The notes beneath the pieces were generated by a model. The model worked only from the letters and a program-made list of their open reading frames with translations, was not told the DNA's origin and ran no database searches. A stretch of 64,000 nt of DNA. Source: Absidia repens. Its lineage: Eukaryota; Mucoromycota; Mucoromycetes; Mucorales; Cunninghamellaceae. Position 1 is the stretch's first letter. The number at the start of each line of letters is the position of its first letter. The DNA lies in NCBI GenBank assembly GCA_002105175.1, contig MCGE01000003.1, positions 1,809,001 to 1,873,000 of the forward strand, read 5' to 3'. This document shows positions 1 to 11,590 of this stretch, piece after piece. The position numbers and the translations under genes were made by a program.

Positions 1-452
1 ATCACACGCTATCTACCCTTGTTTTTTTTTGGGGAGCCCAAAAATTTCTTCTCCTCGATCGAATATCCCACTTTTCGCATTCCTATTTCAAATGTATATG
101 CTTTTCCAGCCTCTATTCCCAAGTCAATACAATATATATAATAAAAACAGCTTGGAATATAAATTGTTCATTGATGGATTTTATTGATTTTTATTCTTTG
201 TACACTGACGATGATAAGTAAAGTCGAAAAAAAGCTATGTCAAACGGAATAAAGGGATAGATAATAACGCCTAAACTAAAGGAAATATATGGGATATAAT
301 GGCGAGAGTAAATGTCATGGAGGGGAATAAAAAGAATCCAGACAAACGCCAGGGGTAAATATAATAAATGTAATGGGAAAAAAAAGGGAGGTTGCTGTTC
401 GAGACCAGAAATAAAATAAAAATTGCGTGATCATTCGTAGGAGTTGTCTTTT
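1..452. other. Intergenic, downstream of class V chitin synthase
   Basis: No gene seen. On the minus strand this is the 3' flank of the chitin synthase that stops at 453, with a poly(A) signal near 180-185. The short open frames here are AT-rich and have no recognisable domain. Confidence 0.6.
180..185 (-). terminator. Poly(A) signal of class V chitin synthase
   Basis: AATAAA on the minus strand, about 270 nt past the stop codon at 453. It is the best-placed canonical hexamer; the actual cleavage site is not visible. Confidence 0.4.
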
Positions 453-3400
453 TCATAGCCGACCTTGTAGGATATATTCAATGCTTGAGTTGATGAATTC
501 TTTCTTGGGCGTCATATCAAAACCGAAGAATGTCCCAAGTTGTTCCCTCACTAAAATGGCAATGATAAAAAGGGCGAATTAATTAATTTGTTATCCATTT
601 TTTTTTTTTTTTTTTTTTTGGGGGGGGGAGGAGACTGAAATAAATATTTATGCTGCTTACCTTGTTTCTTTGTGACGCTCATCAGGTTTGCAGTGGCAAG
701 AATATTCCTGATTTCACATAGAATATCGTCATCTGTCGGGAATCCAGGGGAGATCATTGGGGGTAGCCCACCTTGAGAGAGGGGAACCGAAAATTGGCTC
801 ATTGGTCGCATGGATAATTCAAAATCGTTCGGAATGTTGCCGTGTTGCTGGGGTGGTTGTCCTTGTAACAAAGAGGCTCGACTTCCCATAAAGTTTTGAT
901 AAGCGCCAGGATGCTGCTGATTGGTAATATTATGCTGTTGTTGGAGAGCTGGAGGAGCAGGAGGAGGATAGCCCATGGTGCTGCCATGGTCATTCATCAT
1001 TGTATTTGCAAACTGGCCCAAGTCAGGTCCGAAACTATTGATAGACATTGTACGAGACCCACGTTGAAGTGGAGGAGACATACCCATATCCATGATAGGA
1101 ACGCCACCACCGCCACCACCAATCACTGATCCTGCATACCCACCCATCATTGGCATAGGAGACCTTGAACGTCCATTTCCACCGCCGCCAACATTGGTAT
1201 CCCGGTAATAATCGTATTCACCGCCACCACCGCCACCGCCATCCATTTGGCTTCCGTATTGACTTCGCGCATCGTACATACCGGCTGATCCAGGACTGCC
1301 TCCGTGTGTATAGTAACTTCTGTAGCTGTGTCCAGTCACACCTGTTTCTTTTGATCCACTTGAGCCAAGTTCCCAGAGTTCTTGTTCATAGACGCTCCAT
1401 TTTTTCAGCGGAATCATCTTTTCGTCGAACTTTTCATCGTCAGCCACAATAATCTTCTTTTGCTTGTTGTCACCCACCACCACTCGAGTATTACCCCAAG
1501 AAAAGTCATCAAAGTGCCAGAATGAGTAAATAGGTAAAAAGAAGGAGAAGACGGGGATCGCCAGAATATAAAAGAACATCCACCCAATGTGCTGCCATTG
1601 TCGTTTCAAAATGAATAACACAGCTTGAAGCCCATAAATACCTGCCAGCATACACATAGCCAAAATAGGAATGGGACCAGTTCCAGAAGCAATTACGTAA
1701 ATCAAATAGCCAAGATACACAACAGATACAGGAAGTGTCAAAGTACCAATCAAGTCAATCAAAACCACAAACCGCATGGAAAAGCAACAAAATCCACATA
1801 GATCAGGCAGCAAAACCACTTCAAACAGATTGTGTATTGTAGAATTGATCCAGCGTCGTCGTTGGGAAAGTAAGATCTGCCATCGGTCAGGAGCCACCGT
1901 TTTGCATTGTGCATGGGATGTGAATTTCATCTTGTGTGAAGGGAAGTGTTTCATCATCAACGTTGTCAAATATCGATCTTCGCCAAGATGGAGTAGATTT
2001 TTCTTGTGTAAGGTATCCACATGATTGTCCGAGTAATCCAATATCACCTTGGGAGAGATAATCAGAGGTTCGTTTTTGACAGGCGTGCGAATGCGGTACA
2101 TACAGAAACAGCCGGGAAGACAGGTCACAGAACCAAATAGGGACTCAAATGCCTTGGCAAGATGGTGAGAGATATAGTATTCGTACACCTGAATCATTGT
2201 GGTCCAAGAACGATCTTCGTTCACCAGTTTTGTTTCACCGCAAAGACCAATAATCCGTCCGTCGTGCAGCATACAAGATATCATATGATTGAGGGCATCG
2301 GGAAGGACCTCCGTATCCGAGTCCACCATGAGGATGTATTCGTAAAAGGAAGGGTTGACGCCAATAACGTTCTTGATCTGGTGATACACTTCTAGTTCCA
2401 ATGGTGTCATTTCGCCGTCAAAGTGGACCTTATTGAGGAAATTCATGCAGATCATTTGGGAGTCACGTTTGCCACGGTTACCAGGTTTTGCCCGTTCCGA
2501 CGCCTTGCCCACCTTGACTACTACAACATAAGGCACCACATGACCTTCGCATTCATATAACCCGGAATAAACCTTGCCATAGTTGAGTTGCTTGCTTCCT
2601 TCACCAATCGATTTGAACATCAATGGCTCGGGATCATTCTTCGTGTCGTAGCCTAGTACATCCAATACAATTCGCGGAGTCGGTCGATCGTTTCCACTAC
2701 CCATAATCATCCCATCAGCAATAATCAGCAGAAGTTTGCGTTTGTCATCATAATTCAGTACTGTCAGAGAGTCGAATGTTTTTCGTAGCGATTCTTCATC
2801 TTCCGTATAGCAAGGCACTTGACAGATAACAAATTTGTCATGATCTTCAGGAGTAGGTGCACCACCAAATTGAAGAGCCGCCAGGAACTTGACTAGAATC
2901 ACCAGACACATAATACAAGCAAACGCCAAAAGCAAATAGTTGGTAAATGTACACCGAGGTGTTTCCCTTTCATCCACATCACCAATGTAGAAAAAGTTGT
3001 CGAGACAATGAAGATTGGTTGCCTGATCCGCTGCCGACATGGCTCCCTTGTATTTGTTCCATTGGGTTGTCGCATCGCCACCACTAAATTTGTTGAAGAT
3101 TTCCTCGACTGCTGGCGACAAAAAGTGGTAATCGCCGCCACCAGCGCCCGAGTCGAAGTTTTTCGCCGTTTCGAGATAGTCAGTGATGTCGTAGACTCTT
3201 TTGTTGATAGCCATTGCTTTTCGTCCCCATCCTTGGAAGTCTTGCTGCAGTTGTGAGAGTTGAATAACCACGGTTCCCTTCTTGTACAGTTTCATATTTG
3301 GCACAAATGTATTCCAATACCACATGGGATCCTTCATATCCGCTAGTGTTGTTTCCACCAATTGATCACCCGATAAATGCTTGAATGGACCAATATCAAT

Positions 3401-6400
3401 CGTTTGATTTGGAATCACTTGAACCGAAGGATTTGACACCAATCCTTGGCATGCCACAGTAAGAGGAGGAGGCACTGTATATGACACATCGAGACCAGCA
3501 AGTTCACCCATTGCATCTTTGTTCGCATTGTGAGCTGTCGTTCCATGTCCCGCAATGGCAAAGCTTGTAACATCATAGGCAACCCCACGTACGCTCATAA
3601 AGATATCTTCTGGTGTACCATGTGCCTTGATATTCGCTGGAGAATACATATTTTTGGTTCCAGGGCATACAACTTCACCAAGACCGACAATGACAAAAAT
3701 AACCAAGCTTGAGAAGAAGAAAATCACAATGCAGAGAGTCACCTTTTCACGCCATGCCATTTGTACATCTTCACGTTTCATTTTTCCAAACCACCGTAGA
3801 AAGGGAGAAGGAATCCACCATGTCATTAGCCATACAAAACGGACCCACCAGATACGAACAGGAGAGATAGGCATTTCTTCCACCATTTCGTGCTGAGGTG
3901 TTTGATAATCTTCCACCATTTTGCTCATATCCATATTCGGACCAAAACTATTTTTTTTTTTTTAAAAAAAAAAAATAAAGACATGATTAACCCTACAGTA
4001 CATCGATTGATTGGTTGATTGATTTTTTTTTCTTACCCTTCAGATAATCCTTTCATGCCCCATTCAGATTCATCACCCCACTGACTTCCTTCACGCTTCA
4101 TGCCGTCTTCAGTTTCTGCATAGCTTGCATTGTCTTCAAAAAAGGAGGACCGTGGTAGATGTTGATCATTGCTGTCACTGCTGTAGCCACCAGTTGCACC
4201 CAAAACATTTTGTTGGTGCTTGAGATCCCCATAATACATATTAGCACCTGTACTGCCGACGCCATCAATGGAAAGAGAAGTATCCATTCGCCCGCTAGCA
4301 CCAACACCACCTCCAACGCCACCATGTGCACCATCCATCGTTGCTGTAAGAGTTGCTGTAGAATTGCTAATATCAGGATCTAATTGCTGAGTTGTCGTTG
4401 TAGCTGTCACCGTCTTTGCACGTTCACGGTCTTCCTTTTCATCCACCCGGAGCCCATTTTCTAATTCACGCCACGTTTCATGGGAAAGCCATATCATTTC
4501 ATCACCAAGTGTAGCCTGTTCGCTGGTCCAGTTCATGATTGTCACCACTGTTTGTACTTTGTCACGCTGAGGTTTGGTTTCGTCTTCAATCTGGAGTGAT
4601 CGCACCAAATGATCATACCGGGTCAAAAATTCGGCAAATGTGTAATAGTTGACGTATTCTTGGCGGCATCTTAAGGTGAGATCGGGTATCAAGAAAGCAC
4701 GGACTTGCGCCTTGACGCGTTTCAGATCAAAATTGTCGGGTGTCGATGTGTCGTTGGGGCGAATATGAATAATGCTGTATATTCGTGTGTCTGACATGGT
4801 GTAAAACAAATCGCGTAGTGTCATATAAAGCTGATCCGTCACTGTTGTCATCTGCATGTTTTGGTAAGCGTCTTCGGCGTCTTTGGTGGACATTTTTTGT
4901 TGGCGTTGAGCATCGTCTGGATCACCACCGTTGTTTCCATTGTTGCTATCACCACCATTTGAATCACCACCAGCACCACCAGTAAGATCCATCGGGGTAC
5001 TTCCAAGCGTCGAAATTGCATTGCCGCCAGTAACTCGCCGTTTGTTGGATCGCTTCATAGATGGCTGGCGAGTAGGCTTGCTTGACAGTTGAGCCTTGAC
5101 AATAGTGCGATCGTCCTTTGGGTGAGATTCAGTAGCCATAACCGTACTTTGGAATAGAGTTGAGACAAACATATTGGTAGAGCTATCCCGAAGTAAATTG
5201 ACAAAATCAGGTGATAAATCATCCAGATTCTTTTCCAAAAAGGCGTCCACTGTGTAATGCACCGTTCCAGAAAAGTGATTGATTCCAAAAGCATAAGCAT
5301 AGCCTGATTTTGCAAAAGATGGGTGTGATCCGTATTGTCGCTGGACGTTGGCTAAAAAATTGGCTTCCGTTGCATCTGTAGCACCTGTCTGAAGTTTGGC
5401 ACAGTCACGGTCCATCACACCAACGATACCGCCCAAGCCGAGAGCAGCTGATTTCTGAAGGTGTTTGGTGCCATTGTTGTTGTAATTGCTGGTGCTGTTA
5501 TCGTTTGTATTGTCTTTCCCAACCAAGAGTTCCAAACAACCCGTATTGTCCATAGTGATGACTTTTGGTAGCGACAAGCCATCCTTGACCATAATAGCAT
5601 TGGCACCTTCCGAGTCATTGAACTGGCGTTGGACCAAGAATTGATGTATCCTTTCATTGGCGAAATTGGCGCAGAATTCTTCAAATCCATTCGTCTTGAA
5701 GTTTTGGAAACCGAATTGATCCAAAATTCCGATAAAATTGGCAGGTTCATCCACATCGCTGTAGCAGATTTTGGTGTTGAGAGATTCCACAATCCATAAA
5801 AACAATACATGGTACAGAGCACGAGCCAAAGAATCACGTTGTTCGACGGCACCTTGAGGGTTCAAAAACATGGTGCATAATTCCTTCCTAATCATCCGCA
5901 GTTTGTAGGTGAGTGAGGTTTCCAGTTTTGAAGGTGATACACCGAGCATAGCAGAGACCAATTCCAATTCGTCCATGTTGCGCACGCTACACGCTTCTTG
6001 TGTTGCCATCCCACCTTCCCTATTTTCACCAAATTGAAGATTGCCAAGATGAAGAATAGCTGCCAGGAGTTGGAATATCTGAGTCACCGTTTTTGCCTTG
6101 AAGCCACAAATCTTGAGTGCACTTTTCAAATCGCTAAATCCAATAGAGTCATTGACACCAGATACTTGAACACATTTTGATTGCCCAAGATAATGAAAGT
6201 GGTCAGGATCGAAGTTGATATGGAGAGCGGCTTGTTCATCAGGACTTGTTCCACCCAAAAGTTGATAAAAGACATTGAAGGAGCGTTCATCTTTGGGTAT
6301 AGAGGTCACACGAGTCTTGTCAAAGCAGTAAGTCAATGTTTTTGCACCTTGTATACGGCCACGTTCACTGAATTGGAGTTCCTGGAACATACCAAATTTG

Positions 6401-7131
6401 GACGCTGAGCTGTTTTGAGAAGTCCGCGCATGACCAAACGATTCGAGGACCACCAGGGAATTCTTGATTTGAAGTTGTAGCTTTGCTTCCTTTTTGCTGT
6501 GTGTTGATAAAAATAATAGCTGATTCAAGACGTGCGTTTTTGTTGTGCTTTTTCCAGATCCAGTCACACCACTATGATGAAGAAAAGAAAAGTAACAAGA
6601 GAACAGAGTGAGTATAAAAAGTCAAAAAAAAAAAAGGTTGATCGACGCGGAGTTGGAAGTTCTAGATCGACATAAGAAAAAAAAAAGACATCATACAACA
6701 GTCGTCTAGAACTAGAGCAACTTATCATCACACCAACCGCAGAATAGGGGGAAGAGACATGTTCAAGGGATACTATTTTTTTTTTATTTGTTTTGATTTA
6801 TTTACCTGAGAATCATTGTTTGATCTTCACCAGTACGTCGCATATGGAAGTATATCTTGGCCGCCAAATCATATATATGAGGTTGCATAAAAGTCTTTTG
6901 TTCAGATATGTTCCGGTATCCATAGTCGGCATATGTCTGTAAAGTAGCATCGTTCAAGAGGTCCAGGGGATGATATGGATTGATAACAATGAGGTTGGAA
7001 TGACCAATTTGAGTATAAGGTTGGTTGCGCTTGTAACGATTTTGTAGTAAGTTGCTGATATTATCTTCAGAGGGTGGTTGAGCAGATGCCGTCAACAAGC
7101 AGGTAAGATCAGTTCGACGATCGTCTTGCAT
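453..7131 (-). CDS. Class V chitin synthase with N-terminal myosin motor domain
   Basis: Membrane glycosyltransferase that polymerises UDP-GlcNAc into chitin at growing tips and septa. Exons on the minus strand are 7131-6806, 6571-4037, 3947-661 and 550-453, giving 2081 residues; all three introns are GT-AG and keep frame. Domains: myosin-like motor about 1-760 (P-loop GVTGSGKS at 110-117, spanning intron 1; switch I-like NSSASKFG near 162-169; switch II-like DQFGFQ near 393-398); a transmembrane and cytochrome b5-like region about 1000-1310; chitin synthase core about 1330-1800 with DSD 1496-1498, GEDRY 1619-1623 and QRRRW 1649-1653; a Gly/Gln-rich linker; and a C-terminal DEK_C domain ending in QGRL. 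The start at 7131 is the first Met ahead of the motor. The motor's switch motifs depart from the conventional NxxSSRFG and DxxGFE, as is common in this family, so ATPase activity is doubtful. The product class is certain; class V versus VII is inferred from the full motor plus DEK_C. Confidence 0.95.
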
Positions 7132-7198
7132 CGTTCAACAATGAGTGATGGTATACAAAAGATGAATATAAAATGAAGCTATGGAATAAAGGGAGAGA

Positions 7199-7200
<2 letters not shown>

Positions 7201-7242
<42 letters not shown>
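7201..7242 (-). promoter_or_regulatory. (GA)n / (TC)n tract upstream of chitin synthase
   Basis: An uninterrupted 42-nt GA repeat on the plus strand, so a pyrimidine (TC) tract on the coding strand, lying 70-110 nt upstream of the chitin synthase ATG at 7131. CT-rich blocks just upstream of the start are common in fungal core promoters and 5' leaders. A regulatory role is inferred from position only; it may be a plain microsatellite. Confidence 0.45.
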
Positions 7243-7246
<4 letters not shown>

Positions 7247-8380
7247 GTGCGTGTGTGTGTATGATCGAGGAATTGGTGTCTAATATTCAACAGATCAAAA
7301 AAAAGACAAAAGTGATTGTGATATATTGACGAAGGAAGGGAACTAAAAACGAAAGAAGGAAGTGTTCTTTCAACTTGTAACGATCCTGATGGCAAAAAAG
7401 GGAGAGAATTGAAAGAAATAAAGAAAAAAAAAAAAAAAAAAGGAAAGAGGAAAAAAAAAGGATGAGCGAAGGGGAAGTTATTTTTGAATCAGCGCTCCCC
7501 TTGAAAAAAAGGGGAAACATGGTAAAAATAAAAAAGCTACATATATTTTGTTAATCATACCTCCCGTTTCTTTATGTTCCCCTTATTTAAACAAAGAATA
7601 TATCTTTATCATATTGAATCAAAAAAGTAATCAATTAATCCTGTAAGTATATATCGTATGTACTGTATCGCTGCCAACTCTTCGCCCTTCCGATCGAGAA
7701 CAATGCATTAGGAGGATGTGCTACAAGCTGCTATTCAATTTAAACAGCGATAAGAGCCTGTTCGTAACACATAACGTACTTTAGAAATCTCAAATTCTAT
7801 AATATGACAAATATAAGGTATGATAATCCGCCAACGCAGTGTGGTGAAGATTTATGGCTTTTGTGTTAAACAGTATGTATAGTAAAATTTGTACAATTCA
7901 AAATTTTTTCTACGATATTTTTTCTTTTATATCATCTGTGTGGGTGGTTTCTTGTTTTGTTAATATCATGTTGGCCCCACTGAAACAAAACATATATCAT
8001 ACCCGTTATCGTCTTCCTTTTTTTCACAATGGTTTTGGGTGAATACTGGTAAAGTTGGAAATTCCAGATATGGCTTGATAATGACAAAAGCAACGCCACA
8101 CACATAAATAAAACGAGCAAGTGATTGCATGCCAAATAATTGGTCATCATTATGCTTTGTAATTTTTCTCATCGGCAACGCGTCAGAAATACAGTGCACT
8201 GTACGTACAGTATTACCGTTTTTATGAACTGTTTAAGAAGAATTATCGATATACGGTTTATGCAAAGTTCCGTCTGTATGAATATTTAACATCACTTTCA
8301 AGCGACTTTAGTACTAACTCAAAGTGCTCTATCCGACGGTTCCCCAATATGGTCTGTGAACAAGTATTGGTATTACGCAA

Positions 8381-8432
8381 ATAAAAAGACTGACTTTTTG
8401 GTCTTAAGACAACATGCCCCAGTCTTTTTATT
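8381..8432. repeat. Inverted repeat with 26-nt loop
   Basis: Arms AATAAAAAGACTG (8381-8393) and CAGTCTTTTTATT (8420-8432) are perfect reverse complements. The loop contains the palindrome GTCTTAAGAC at 8401-8410. It could form a hairpin or cruciform; it sits about 300 bp upstream of mL49 with no visible transposase. Confidence 0.7.
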
Positions 8433-8459
8433 AATATTATTATTATTATTATTATTATT
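8431..8459. repeat. (ATT)n microsatellite
   Basis: Roughly nine ATT units directly abutting the right arm of the preceding inverted repeat. Confidence 0.8.
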
Positions 8460-8731
8460 GGGGTGGGATGGGGAGTGGATTTATTTTCTTTTTTTGATTT
8501 TTGAATAAAGTCAGGGTCGACCTTCGATCATCTAGCCAAAAAAAAAAAGCGGTATTTTAAATGCCGAAAATTAAAAGAATTTTTTTGACAGGCTCGGGTA
8601 GTGTGTGTGTTTTTTTTTTGTTTTCCTTCATAAAAACTCTGATAGGTAGCTATATATTTTTCATGTCTGAAACGATCTTTTTTGGTATCGATAAATAGTC
8701 TTCTAATCATCCGTTATTACTTCATATATAG

Positions 8732-9043
8732 ATGTTGCGCTCTTTACTTCAACCTGTTAGTCGGCGTTGTTTCTCGACAATCAAGGAATCCTCGTACGTT
8801 GTTGCTCGAACCTCCAACCATAGCCTTCCAGTGTATTCTGAAATCAAAAACGGCGGAACACAACAATTGACCATCATCCGACGTATTCAAGGCGATGTGG
8901 AAGCACTCAAATCAGACATGACAGCTTTATTCCCTGATGCACCCAAGAACCATATCAAGATCAACCCCACCAACAATCATATTATTATCAAGGGCCTCTA
9001 TGTGAATGAACTCAAGCACTGGTTGGCCAATAAAGGATTTTAG
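8732..9043 (+). CDS. IMG2: Mitochondrial large-subunit ribosomal protein mL49 (Img2)
   Basis: Component of the mitochondrial ribosome large subunit. Single-exon, 103 residues. The first ~25 residues are rich in Arg, Ser and hydrophobics without acids (MLRSLLQPVSRRCFSTIK), as expected of a matrix-targeting presequence. The body has the mL49/Img2 signature: LPVYSEIKNGG, then TIIRRIQGD, and a C-terminal IKGLYVNELKHWL that resembles the family end. Length matches small fungal members. The ATG follows directly after an AT-rich leader and no upstream in-frame Met exists close by. A canonical AATAAA lies at 9160-9165. Confidence 0.9.
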   Translation: MLRSLLQPVSRRCFSTIKESSYVVARTSNHSLPVYSEIKNGGTQQLTIIRRIQGDVEALKSDMTALFPDAPKNHIKINPTNNHIIIKGLYVNELKHWLANKGF

Positions 9044-9159
9044 TTTAGATCATGCGCCCTACTGATAGACTGACTGCTCACCCCATCCCTTCTTCTCTTC
9101 CATTTCCCCTTGTTTTGTACATACATTTTCATATATTTATTATTTGTCGTCCCAACATC

Positions 9160-9165
9160 AATAAA
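9160..9165 (+). terminator. Poly(A) signal of mL49
   Basis: AATAAA about 117 nt after the stop codon, followed by a CA/TA microsatellite. Confidence 0.5.
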
Positions 9166-9178
9166 ACACTATCCTATC

Positions 9179-9179
<1 letters not shown>

Positions 9180-9217
<38 letters not shown>

Positions 9218-9218
9218 T
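9180..9218. repeat. (CA)n(TA)n microsatellite
   Basis: CA repeat grading into TA repeat, just past the mL49 poly(A) signal. Confidence 0.85.
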
Positions 9219-9399
9219 CTTGTCCCCCTATTTTTCTGATTTGTTTGTCAATAAAACTAGTAAAACATTGATATCTATTTTTATTATTGTCACTATTGTT
9301 TGAATTGTTGATATTGGTAATATATCAAAAACTATCTTGTATATATCGAATAGAATAAAAATAAATAGGACAGTATACAAAATCACTTTCTATATTCCA

Positions 9400-10137
9400 T
9401 CAAAAAGCATTGTCAGGAAATGGTCCATATTCTGCCTTGTCATCTACCTTTTGAGCAGCATCCGAGAGTACATATGAGATACGCAGGCGCAGTTTGACAG
9501 CAGTCTTCGAAAATTAGAAAAAAAAAAAAAAAGAAGCGTGCTATCAATTCATGGAACTAGTTCTGATGTCACTGATCTGTCCTTTACCTGTTGTGGATTA
9601 TTGGTTCGCATCTATTTGTTTTTCGGTAGCAAGGGGTTCAACAGTTGTGTTGCTGGAAGCGGCCATTTGTAAATGGTGGGTCTTTGGTACGGCTGCCTGA
9701 TACTGCAAATCAGTAATTGACCCTTGAGATCTATTGCTGTTGAAGAGGACCTAAACATAGATAATTGTGGGCGAGACGGTACCAAATACATAGCGAGACA
9801 GATTTTGGTGTATGTTTCACACCCAGGTATGGTTTGTTCTTGTTGCTGTGATGGTATGGATGGTGTCGATGATGCTAGAGAATTTTGACCTTGCACCTGC
9901 TAAAGCCAGTCCTTCTTACCATCACAAAATCTCTCAAGTTTGTATATCAATTTCTTTCATGCTCATCTTGCTTCATCATTACCTGAGAAATATCCTGTTT
10001 CAGAGCCGCAAGGAATTTTTGTACAGTGTATTGTTGCATGCCATTTTATTGAGCCACCAAACGGATAAATTCTGCTAGTACCTCTTCACTAACTTGATTC
10101 CCAGCTAATTTCAACATATGGAACATGTAAGAAGTCT
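9400..10137 (-). pseudogene. AP-1 gamma-adaptin fragment, decayed
   Basis: Minus-strand remnant of the large gamma subunit of the AP-1 clathrin adaptor. Reading from 10137 down: a trunk piece LKLAGNQVSEEVLAEFIRL then VAQ, an in-frame TAA at 10048-10046, then MQQYTVQKF and ALKQDISQ with an intron-like GTAATG; this matches the gamma-adaptin trunk helix pair before the central region. The next segment (about 9900-9830) is Ser/Gln-rich like the hinge. Then come pieces of the C-terminal gamma-ear: SITDLQYQAAVPK, MRTNNPQQ, and after a plausible intron AVKLRLRISY to a stop at 9402-9400. The frame changes between QYQAAVPK and MRTNNPQQ near 9610, a stop interrupts the ear start, and most of the trunk is missing. 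Introns appear retained, so it is a decayed genomic duplicate rather than a retrocopy. An intact paralogue should exist elsewhere. Confidence 0.75.
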
Positions 10138-10836
10138 TGGTTTACCTTTATCTGAAGCTCGATACGAGATGATTGGTCGCTTTAATGAAACGATATATCG
10201 CTCTCCCACATTATTGCGAGTGATCTAATGCTTAAAATACTAACAAACCTGCATATACATTTGTTTTTAGTAAGATGTCATGTCTTCCCTTGCAAACTTA
10301 TGATTCGCCCTGAATTTTAAGCGAAAATGCCCTCCTTTGCCAAAAGCGGGATTTCAAATTGAAATGCGGTATATAATTTTCAATGTTGCTTGCCTCTCTT
10401 TTTTTATTTCTCTTGCGCGTCCCACTATTTCCAGACACTCCTATTCGTTCTTATACATAGAAAACGGTGTAGTATCTGTCTTTTGGACATAGCTAGGATG
10501 ACGCTATTTTCTTTGTCATATCTTCCTACGTTATCCCAGGTTCACCATCTTTTATATATTCCTTATATTTGCCACCATATCATTCTATCCGCCAGAACCC
10601 AATCCCCATCTCCTTTGCCCATCACTTTATTGATTGACATGATTTTGTTTTTTTCTGGGACATTTATGCGACCTGGATGGAGGTAGTCGCCCTTCAAAAA
10701 ACCAGCATCTTTTCTTTTCGGTTGGCTCATTTGTGATCTTGCGTCATCTTTGCCACTGCATTGAACATGGTTACTGCTTGGGTAGGTGAATTTGTCAATG
10801 AAAATAACAAAAACATAAAAGCATATACTCATCTCC

Positions 10837-11106
10837 TTATAATTCGATAACTATCACCGTAGTACCACGGGAGTTGTTTTTTTCTTGTTGTGGTCTTCCC
10901 TTGTTATGAACATTTGTTTGTTTAGCAACGCACTGTGCTCTTGGCTGCCGTCTGTTTGGATTCCCTGGTGGATCATGACAACAGTTATAGGGAAATATAT
11001 ACTTACTGGATTGGCGGCCAGTCATTGGTTGGGTTTGTGTACGGTTCCTTTGATCTACCAAAGATAAGGTAAGAAAGGCTATAAGAAGAGATGTGACGAA
11101 TTGCAT
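10837..11106 (-). CDS. Possible small secreted protein
   Basis: Unrecognised 89-residue ORF. It opens with a convincing signal-peptide-like stretch (MQFVTSLLIAFLTLSLV) followed by a polar, basic and proline-rich body containing a Cys pair (NCCHD) and one later Cys. Codons for residues 33-46 could instead be a very short (42 nt) intron, GTAAGT to CAG, that keeps the frame and would remove the Cys pair. It starts 64 nt from the divergent ORF at 11171. No family is recognised, so coding status is uncertain. Confidence 0.35.
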   Translation of the reverse strand: MQFVTSLLIAFLTLSLVDQRNRTQTQPMTGRQSSKYIFPYNCCHDPPGNPNRRQPRAQCVAKQTNVHNKGRPQQEKNNSRGTTVIVIEL

Positions 11107-11170
11107 ATTTGTCTACATAACATACTCATCAACTTTTTTTGTTTTGTTTTCGCTCTGTAGTGATACCTCG

Positions 11171-11371
11171 ATGATGGAGAACAAATGGCGTCTTGGTCAC
11201 GTCGTCCTGTTATTGGTTAGCATGTTGTCATCGACAAGGGCAGATATTATTCTAGTCCAATGAGCTCAATCCTGTCAATGCAATGACAATCAATCACGGA
11301 AAACGGTCCCAAGACATCGAATTGGAATATGGATCAATCGGTGATAGTGCATTTGTCACATATATAGGGTA
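11171..11371 (+). pseudogene. Possible small secreted protein, frame broken
   Basis: Starts with Met-Met-Glu and a hydrophobic core typical of a signal peptide (HVVLLLVSML) ending in TRAD, then meets TGA at 11261 after 30 codons. One base out of register, an open frame continues (ELNPVNAMTINHG, IELEYGSIGDSAFVTYIG) to a good splice donor GGGTAAGC at 11369. A single missing base near 11260 would join the two. Downstream exons could not be identified with confidence. Function unknown; it may be a decayed gene or carry a sequence error. Confidence 0.3.
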
Positions 11372-11515
11372 AGCAATCAAGAATAGAAGTAATATTTGTC
11401 TCCCTTCTTCTCAACCTCATCATTACTGTTTTGCAATGACAACCAGCAAATAGAAAAACGATGATCTGTACCAGATACGAAATTGGCAACAAGGAACTGG
11501 TACCGACAATGGCTC

Positions 11516-11590
11516 GGGAATGGTGGTGACAATGACATGGGAATGGTGGTGACAATGACATGGGAATGGTGCTGACAATGACAATGACAT
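11516..11590. repeat. ~24-bp minisatellite, three copies
   Basis: Three near-identical tandem units beginning GGGAATGGTGGTGACAATG, the last with a duplicated ACAATG. Two diverged units recur at about 11716-11765, so the array was once longer or has been interrupted. Confidence 0.75.

Larger units (their letters stand above)
7132..8731. other. Intergenic between divergent chitin synthase and mL49
   Basis: Shared upstream region of two divergently transcribed genes. It holds the GA repeat, A-rich homopolymers around 7420-7460, a 13-bp inverted repeat at 8381-8432 and an ATT microsatellite at 8431-8459. No convincing coding sequence was seen. Confidence 0.6.
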
